Of a stretch of 36,750 bases of DNA, positions 31,256 through 36,750 are shown in pieces; the first letter of the stretch is position 1; each line of letters begins with the position of its first letter. The DNA is taken from assembly GCA_026388655.1 (NCBI GenBank), contig JAPLJI010000183.1, positions 1 through 36,750 of the forward strand, given 5' to 3'. Origin of the DNA: Pseudomonadota bacterium (GTDB lineage Bacteria; Desulfobacterota; JAPLJL01). Made by a program: the position numbers and the translations under genes. Under the pieces are notes generated by a model, which saw only the letters and a list, made by a program, of their open reading frames with translations, was not told the origin of the DNA and did not search any database.

Positions 31256-31284
31256 ATTTTCAAATAATAATCCCTATTTGTCAA
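31256..31284 (-). promoter_or_regulatory. Promoter of TA module 5
   Basis: Minus strand TTGACA (31284-31279), 17-nt spacer, GAAAAT (31261-31256). ATCGATC repeats sit on both sides, 52 bp apart. Confidence 0.55.
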
Positions 31285-31293
31285 CATCGATCA

Positions 31294-31758
31294 AAATAAT
31301 GGGGAGCTCTGGTTTATATCCTGGTTGTTGGCGGGCAGGGAACATTATAGTTTTCAATATATCATAAATAGGGTGGCATCATAAATATGAGATTCTGGGG
31401 AGGGGAATTTTAAACCCTGGATTCCCGTTTCCCTCCGGGCCGTAGACCCTACAGGCCGGAGGCCACGGGAATGACGGGTTGGAGGGGAAGTGAAATTGAT
31501 TGGGAAAAAACACAAAAAAGGAAGCCTATAGAAAGGCTCCCTACAAAAAAAGCAAACAACGCATCAGTCCCTCCCCTGTCGGGATAAACAAGCTGATGCA
31601 GTCCAAAAAATCCGAGCTTTAAAATAAAGGGAGGCCGTGGAAGGCCTCCCCTACGATAATCATTACCAGAAGTTTCGGGTTTCGGGTTTCAACTTTGAAC
31701 CTTGAACCCCTGTCCTCCGTAGCCTATGGCGTAGGAGGATTGAACTTTAAACTTTTTG
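31294..31758. repeat. Repeat-filled gap between TA island and ppdK
   Basis: No gene found. Contents: a hairpin starting CCTCCGGGCCGTAGACCCTA (about 31434-31462); GGAAGCC...GGCTCCCTAC (about 31520-31544); CATCAGTCC...CTGATGCAG (31563-31600); GGGAGGCC/GGCCTCCC with CTACG tail (31629-31655); TTTCGGGTTTCGGGTTTC words (31675); and TCCTCCGTAGCC with GGCGTAGGAGGA (31713-31739). Confidence 0.65.
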
Positions 31759-34443
31759 TTAGTCTCCTTCTCCCGTGCCGGCCCCGATCGCGGCCCGGGC
31801 GGCGGAAAGCCGGGCGATCGGAACCCGGAAGGGAGAACAGCTGACGTAATTGAGACCGACCTGGTGACAGAAGATGATCGAAGCCGGGTCCCCGCCGTGC
31901 TCCCCGCAGATCCCGACCTTGAGCTTCGGGCGGGTCTTCCGGCCCTTCTCCACCCCCATCCGGATGAGTTGCCCCACCCCTTGCTGATCCAGGGAGGCGA
32001 AGGGATCGATCGGGAAGATGCCGGCCTTAATATAAGCCCCGAGGAATTTCCCGGCGTCGTCCCGGGATAAGCCCCAGGTGGTCTGGGTCAAATCGTTGGT
32101 CCCGAAGGAGAAAAACTCCGCGTACTCGGCGATCTGGTCGGCGGTGAGGGCGGCCCGGGGCAGCTCGATCATCGTGCCGATCAGGTAGTCGTACTTGATT
32201 CCCATTTCCTCCTGGACCTTCTCCACCGTCTGCTTGGTCAGGTCCCGCAGGATCTTGAGCTCTTTCCAGTCTCCGACCAGGGGGATCATGATCTCGGGGT
32301 GAATCTTCCGCTTCTCGTCCCGGATCAGCTCCCCGGCCGCGAGGGCGATCGCCCGGACCTGCATCTCGTAAATGTCCGGGAAGGTGATCCCCAGCCGGCA
32401 GCCCCGGTGGCCGAGCATGGGATTGGCCTCCTGCAGGGCGATGAGCTTGGCCTTGAGCCGGTCGGCCGGGATCCCCGAGGTCTGGACCAGTTCCTGGATC
32501 TCCGCCTCGGTGTGGGGGAGGAATTCGTGCAGGGGCGGATCCAGGAGCCGGATCGTGACCGGCAAGCCTTCCATCACCCGGAAGATCTCCACGAAATCGC
32601 CCCGCTGCATCGGCAGGATCTTGTTGAGCGCCACCCGGCGGCCGGCCTCGTCGTCGGCCATGATCATCTCCCGGACCGCGGGAATCCGGTCGGGCGCGAA
32701 GAACATGTGCTCGGTCCGGCAGAGCCCGATGCCCTCGGCCCCGAGCTCCCTGGCCTTCCGGCAGTCGCGGGGGGTGTCGGCGTTGGTCCGGACCCCGAGG
32801 GTGCGGACCTTGTCCACGATCTGCATGAACCGGGCGAAGGCCGGGCTGGAAAGGTCGGGATCGCTCTTCTTCAATTGGCCGAGAATTATTTCACCGGTGG
32901 AGCCGTTCAGGCTGATATAGTCGCCCTGCTTGATTACCCGGTCCCCCACCCGGAAGAGGCCCTTTTCGTAATCGATCTCCAGCGCGCCGCAGCCGACCAC
33001 CGCGCATTTCCCCATCCCCCGGGCCACCACCGCCGCGTGCGAGGTCATCCCCCCGCGGGCGGTCAGGATTCCCTGGGCCGCGTTCATCCCGTGGATATCG
33101 TCGGGAGAGGTTTCGACCCGGACCAGGATGACATCCTTTTTATCCTTGGCCCACTGCTCGGCATCCTCGGCGTTGAAGACCACCATCCCCACCGCCGCCC
33201 CCGGGGAAGCCGGCAGTCCCTTGGCGATGACCTCCTTCTTCTCCTGGGGATCGAAGGCGGGATGGAGGAAGTGCGAGAGCTGGTCCGGGGTCACCCGGGC
33301 CACCGCTTCCTCCGGCTTGATCAGGCCCTCGTCCACCATCTCCACGGCGATCCGCACCGCCGCCTGGGCGGTGCGCTTGCCCCGGCGGGTCTGGAGCATC
33401 CAGAGCCGTCCGTCCTCGATCGTGAACTCGATATCCTGCATGTCGCGGTAATGCTTTTCGAGATTCTGGTAAACCGCCTCCAGCTCCTTAAAGGGTTTCG
33501 GCATCAGCTCGTCGAGGGATTCGGCGTCCCCCGGCTGCTTCTGGGCCCGGGTGATCGGCTGGGGAGTGCGGATCCCGGCCACCACGTCCTCGCCCTGGGC
33601 GTTGGGGAGGAACTCCCCGTAGAACAATTTTTCCCCGGTGGAGGGATTGCGGATGAAGGCCACCCCGGTGGCGCTGGAATCGCCCAGGTTGCCGAAGACC
33701 ATCGCCTGGACGTTCACCGCCGTCCCCCAGTCGTCCGGGATCCTGTTCAGGGAGCGGTAGGTGATGGCCCGGGGGTTGTTCCAGGAGCCGAACACCGCCC
33801 CGATCGCCCCCCAGAGCTGGTCATCGGGGTTGTCCGGAAAGGAGCGGCCCGATTCCTTTTCCGCCGTCGTCCGGAGCCGGTCGATCAGGATCTCCAGGTC
33901 CTCCGCGGTCAGATCGGTATCCTTGGCCTTGCCCTTCTCCTTTTTCAAATTTGCGAGGACCTCTTCCAGGGCATCACCCTTTACCCCCATCACCACGTCC
34001 CCGTACATCTGGATGAAGCGCCGGTTGCTGTCCAGGGCGAAGCGCCGGTTGCCGCTCTTCTTGGCCAGGCCCTTGACCGAGAGGCGGTTCAGCCCCAGGT
34101 TCAGGATCGTGTCCATCATCCCCGGCATGGAAGCCCGGGCCCCGGAACGGACCGAGACCAGGAGGGGATTGTCGGGGTCGGCGAACCTCCGCCCCAGGAG
34201 CTCCTCCATCCGCCGGAGCGCTTTTTCCACCTCGCCCCGCAACCCGGGGGGGTAGGTGTTTTTATTCTGGGAATAATAAGTGCAGACCTCGGTCGAGATG
34301 GTGAACCCGGGCGGCACCGGGATCCCGAGGTTGGTCATCTCCGCGAGGTTGGCTCCCTTGCCGCCCAGGATATCCTTCATCTGGGACTTGCCCTCCGCCT
34401 TGCCGCCGCCGAAGAAGTAAACGTATTTGGTCTTGTTTGCCAT
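31759..34443 (-). CDS. ppdK: Pyruvate, phosphate dikinase
   Basis: An 894-residue PPDK that interconverts pyruvate + ATP + Pi and PEP + AMP + PPi, used for gluconeogenesis or PPi-linked glycolysis in anaerobes. The order of domains is the usual one. The N-terminal nucleotide domain has LGGKGANLAEM, VRSGARASMPGMMDT and the ATP-grasp residues in QDIEFTIEDGRLWMLQTRRG. The swivelling domain has the phospho-histidine in GGMTSHAAVVARGMGK. The C-terminal PEP/pyruvate barrel has GIGLCRTEHMF, EANPMLGHRGCRL and ICGEHGGDP with the catalytic Cys. AAGGAGG is well placed before the ATG. It follows glyS in the same direction after a 215-bp gap with a MITE-like element. Confidence 0.97.
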   Translation of the reverse strand: MANKTKYVYFFGGGKAEGKSQMKDILGGKGANLAEMTNLGIPVPPGFTISTEVCTYYSQNKNTYPPGLRGEVEKALRRMEELLGRRFADPDNPLLVSVRSGARASMPGMMDTILNLGLNRLSVKGLAKKSGNRRFALDSNRRFIQMYGDVVMGVKGDALEEVLANLKKEKGKAKDTDLTAEDLEILIDRLRTTAEKESGRSFPDNPDDQLWGAIGAVFGSWNNPRAITYRSLNRIPDDWGTAVNVQAMVFGNLGDSSATGVAFIRNPSTGEKLFYGEFLPNAQGEDVVAGIRTPQPITRAQKQPGDAESLDELMPKPFKELEAVYQNLEKHYRDMQDIEFTIEDGRLWMLQTRRGKRTAQAAVRIAVEMVDEGLIKPEEAVARVTPDQLSHFLHPAFDPQEKKEVIAKGLPASPGAAVGMVVFNAEDAEQWAKDKKDVILVRVETSPDDIHGMNAAQGILTARGGMTSHAAVVARGMGKCAVVGCGALEIDYEKGLFRVGDRVIKQGDYISLNGSTGEIILGQLKKSDPDLSSPAFARFMQIVDKVRTLGVRTNADTPRDCRKARELGAEGIGLCRTEHMFFAPDRIPAVREMIMADDEAGRRVALNKILPMQRGDFVEIFRVMEGLPVTIRLLDPPLHEFLPHTEAEIQELVQTSGIPADRLKAKLIALQEANPMLGHRGCRLGITFPDIYEMQVRAIALAAGELIRDEKRKIHPEIMIPLVGDWKELKILRDLTKQTVEKVQEEMGIKYDYLIGTMIELPRAALTADQIAEYAEFFSFGTNDLTQTTWGLSRDDAGKFLGAYIKAGIFPIDPFASLDQQGVGQLIRMGVEKGRKTRPKLKVGICGEHGGDPASIIFCHQVGLNYVSCSPFRVPIARLSAARAAIGAGTGEGD

Positions 34444-34497
34444 CTCCGTCCTCCTTAAAAATTGTTTGCTGTTCTGAAATCTCTCTTGCGCTTATTT

Positions 34498-34586
34498 GTC
34501 ATTCCGGGCTTGACTAAGCCTGCCCCGGACTTGATCCGGGGGAATTCAGTCTGGTAGATCTGGATTCCCGCTTTCGCGGGAATGAC
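34498..34586. repeat. MITE-like element between glyS and ppdK
   Basis: Starts GTCATTCCGGGC, has an inner hairpin CCCCGGA...TCCGGGG (34522-34541), and ends with the perfect hairpin ATTCCCGC-TTTC-GCGGGAAT then GAC. Same ends and layout as 4862-4955. Confidence 0.65.
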
Positions 34587-34658
34587 GATAAAAAACTAAA
34601 TTCCTCCGCCGCTATAATGACGGGAATGACGTAATCATGTTGATATACACTGAATGTA

Positions 34659-36731
34659 TTACTTTATCACCAGCTTGGAAAAATCCGCGACCCGGCGAAA
34701 GATCCGGGAAATCCGGAAGAGCAGCGCCAGCCGGTTTTCCCTCAGCTCGCGTTCTTCGCACATAACCATAACCTTATCAAAGAAGCTATCCACCGGATCC
34801 TTTAAAACCAAAAGCTGGGATAAGACCCCGGTGTAATCTCTTTGCTTAAAAAAATAATCCACTTCAATTTCAAGTCTTTCGATAATCTTACTGAGTTCTT
34901 TTTCCTCCGGTTCGGTTAGAAGCGCATGGTTGACCGCCGTCTTTTGAAAATCCCCAAGGATATTGGCCGCCCGCTTGCAGGCGATGGCAAGCTTTTCGAA
35001 CTCGGGGCGGGCGCGGAACTGGGAGAGCGCCGCGAGCCGGAGTTTGGCGTCGCAAGGATCATCCGACCCGGCCGTAAGGACCGCGTCCACCGAATCGTAA
35101 ACCGCCCCCGAGGCCAGGAATATCCCCCGGAGCCGGGTCTGGAAATAATTGAGAATCTCCGTCTTCACTTCGGTTTCGGAAAAGCGCGCCACCCCGGAGA
35201 GATTTTTCAGGGCCTCGCCAAAGAGCTCCGACAACGAGAGGAAAATTTCCCGGCCTAAAAGAATATTCAAGATCGCCAGGGTGTGCCGGCGGGTCCCGAA
35301 GGGATCGGCCTCGCCCGAGGGCTTGATCCCGACCGCCAGGAACCCGGCGATCGTGTCCGCCCGGTCGGCCAGGCCCACCAGGATCCCCGTCCGGGATTCG
35401 GGCAGGCGGTCTTCGGCTTGGCGCGGGAGGTAATGTTCTAAGATCGCCCGGGCCACCTCGGGATCTTCCCCCTGCTTCCGGGCGTATTCCGAACCCATCA
35501 CCCCCTGAAGCTCGGGGAATTCCCCTACCATCTCGCTCGCCAGGTCCGCCTTGGCCAGGAAGGCCGCCCGCTGGACCCGGACTTCCTCTTCCGGCCAGAG
35601 CTTGCGGGTCAAAAAAAGCGCCAACCGGGTAAATCTTTCTACCTTTTCATAGGCTGTCCCCAACCGTGAATGAAATACTACGCCTTTTAAGCGTTGGACC
35701 CTGTCCGCCAGGGAAATTTCGAGATCCTTCTTGTAGAAGAAAATAGCGTCGTTCAAGCGCGCCCGCATCACCCGTTCGTATCCCCGGATCGCCGGTCCCG
35801 GATCCCGGGGAACGTTGTTCATCACCGCGACGAAACGCGGGAGCAGGGCCCCGTCCGCCCCTTCCACCGCGAAACAGCGCTCGTGGTTCTCCAGGGCGGC
35901 TATGACCACCTCGCGAGGAAGTCGGCCAACTTCATCGGCTAATCGACCCAGGACCCCCTGTGGGTACTCGACCAGGTTTGCAACTTCGCGCAAAAGCTTC
36001 GGTCGGGAAAAAGGCAATCCACCGACCTCTTTAGCCAGTCGTTCCAGTTCCCGCTCGACTAGTTGTATCCTATCTTCCGGATCCAAAATTACGAAAGCTT
36101 TAGGAAGCCAAGAGAGGTATTCATCGAGATTCTGGACATCTCTCTCTCCGGGAGAAAGAAAACGGTGTCCCCGGGTCTTTCGACCTGCCTTGATTTGTCC
36201 CACCTTAATTTCAAGTATTTCATCCCCAAAAAGGGCGAGGATCCAGTGAATGGGACGGACAAAGCCGATCTTTTCCTCGGCCCAGCGCATTGTCTTGGGG
36301 AAAGGAATTTCGAGAATCAGACGGGAAAGCATCTCCGCAATGAGGGGAGCCGCGGGCTTTCCCTCTTCTTTCTTCACCGCGGCGAGATATTTGCCTTTTT
36401 CGGTTTCCCGTACCGCCAGGTCTTTTACCTCCAAACCCTGGGAGCGGGCGAAGCCCTGGGCCGTCTTGGTCGGGGTTCCCTGGGCGTCAAAGGCGGAGGC
36501 CCAGGCCGGCCCCAGCTTTTCCGTCACCAGCGGGGCCTGCAGTTCCTCCACCTTCCGGCCGAAAAGCACGATCCGGCGGGGGGTGCCCAGAGCCTGGAGT
36601 TCTCCGGAGCCGATCCGGGCCTTCTTGAATTCTTCCCGGGCCATCCGGGCCAGGGCTTCCAGGGCCGGGGGTAGATATCCCGCCGGGATTTCCTCGGTTC
36701 CAATCTCCAAGATGAGATCTCTGGTCTTCAT
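34659..36731 (-). CDS. glyS: Glycyl-tRNA synthetase beta subunit
   Basis: A 690-residue beta subunit of the bacterial alpha2beta2 glycyl-tRNA synthetase; it recognises tRNA and completes the enzyme whose catalytic alpha subunit is GlyQ. The N-terminus RDLILEIGTEEIPAGYLPPA, the RWAEEKIGFVRPIHWILALF block, ALENHERCFAVE, RARLNDAIFFYKKDL and RADTIAGFLAVG are all characteristic. The C-terminal anticodon-binding domain ends with RLALLFRISRIFRRVADFSK. The length is normal. Only 19 bp lie upstream in the window; they contain a TGA and a TAG in different frames, consistent with a glyQ gene ending just before, but glyQ itself is outside. No strong Shine-Dalgarno is visible. Confidence 0.97.
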   Translation of the reverse strand: MKTRDLILEIGTEEIPAGYLPPALEALARMAREEFKKARIGSGELQALGTPRRIVLFGRKVEELQAPLVTEKLGPAWASAFDAQGTPTKTAQGFARSQGLEVKDLAVRETEKGKYLAAVKKEEGKPAAPLIAEMLSRLILEIPFPKTMRWAEEKIGFVRPIHWILALFGDEILEIKVGQIKAGRKTRGHRFLSPGERDVQNLDEYLSWLPKAFVILDPEDRIQLVERELERLAKEVGGLPFSRPKLLREVANLVEYPQGVLGRLADEVGRLPREVVIAALENHERCFAVEGADGALLPRFVAVMNNVPRDPGPAIRGYERVMRARLNDAIFFYKKDLEISLADRVQRLKGVVFHSRLGTAYEKVERFTRLALFLTRKLWPEEEVRVQRAAFLAKADLASEMVGEFPELQGVMGSEYARKQGEDPEVARAILEHYLPRQAEDRLPESRTGILVGLADRADTIAGFLAVGIKPSGEADPFGTRRHTLAILNILLGREIFLSLSELFGEALKNLSGVARFSETEVKTEILNYFQTRLRGIFLASGAVYDSVDAVLTAGSDDPCDAKLRLAALSQFRARPEFEKLAIACKRAANILGDFQKTAVNHALLTEPEEKELSKIIERLEIEVDYFFKQRDYTGVLSQLLVLKDPVDSFFDKVMVMCEERELRENRLALLFRISRIFRRVADFSKLVIK

Positions 36732-36750
36732 GGTGGCTAATCAAGTATAC

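Overview
The window is a single GC-rich bacterial chromosome segment. Most genes lie on the minus strand. The organism is Gram-negative: the window holds a LolA-type lipoprotein carrier, a beta-barrel-like exported protein and several signal peptides or lipoboxes. The mix of genes suggests an uncultured, probably anaerobic, Desulfobacterota-like (deltaproteobacterial) lineage. The supporting signs are glyS followed by pyruvate phosphate dikinase, TusA/DsrE sulfur-relay proteins, an IscS of the Archaeoglobus type that lacks the PLP lysine, and DUF104-type antitoxins. This placement is inference; there is no rRNA or other phylogenetic marker beyond proteins.

Layout. 0-4.4 kb: the end of a nucleoside-hydrolase-like lipoprotein gene, a START/SRPBCC exported protein, a short-chain dehydrogenase and a small exported barrel-like protein, then about 700 bp of repeats. 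4.4-7.9 kb (minus): a sulfur-handling cluster reading iscS-like, iscU, an 11-cysteine zinc-ribbon protein, dsrE-like, tusA-like, then a lipocalin-like gene. 8.2-10 kb (plus): a membrane-anchored LysM/SPOR protein and a membrane-bound gluzincin-type peptidase. 10.1-14.6 kb (minus): a surface-glycan set (GT4, dolichyl-phosphate-type GT2, methyltransferase, multi-spanning GT39). 14.7-24.9 kb (minus): core genes guaB, dnaE, hfq, hflX, ftsK and lolA, tightly packed with stop/start overlaps. 25.1-26.8 kb (minus): cyclic-nucleotide-binding protein, lipoprotein and LysM protein. 26.8-31.3 kb: a dense toxin-antitoxin island with five modules (DUF104/PIN, AbrB/PIN, RHH/RelE, DUF4258/YgiT zinc finger, AbrB/PIN). 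It also holds a decayed PIN gene, two truncated 5' ends of an Eco57I-like restriction-modification gene and three copies of a local repeat. 31.8-36.7 kb (minus): ppdK and glyS.

The intergenic DNA is unusual. Almost every gap is filled with short degenerate word-like repeats, with hairpins whose stems differ but whose CTAC(C) tail is kept, and with MITE-like GTCATTC...GAATGAC elements. In places these run into gene ends: they form the C-terminus of the GT2, sit where the methyltransferase start would be expected, and replace the Shine-Dalgarno of hflX.

The most notable items are the lysine-less IscS inside a complete persulfide-relay cluster, and the TA island in which each of two neighbouring TA modules is followed by the same truncated restriction-modification start. 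I saw no tRNA, rRNA, CRISPR array or complete insertion sequence.
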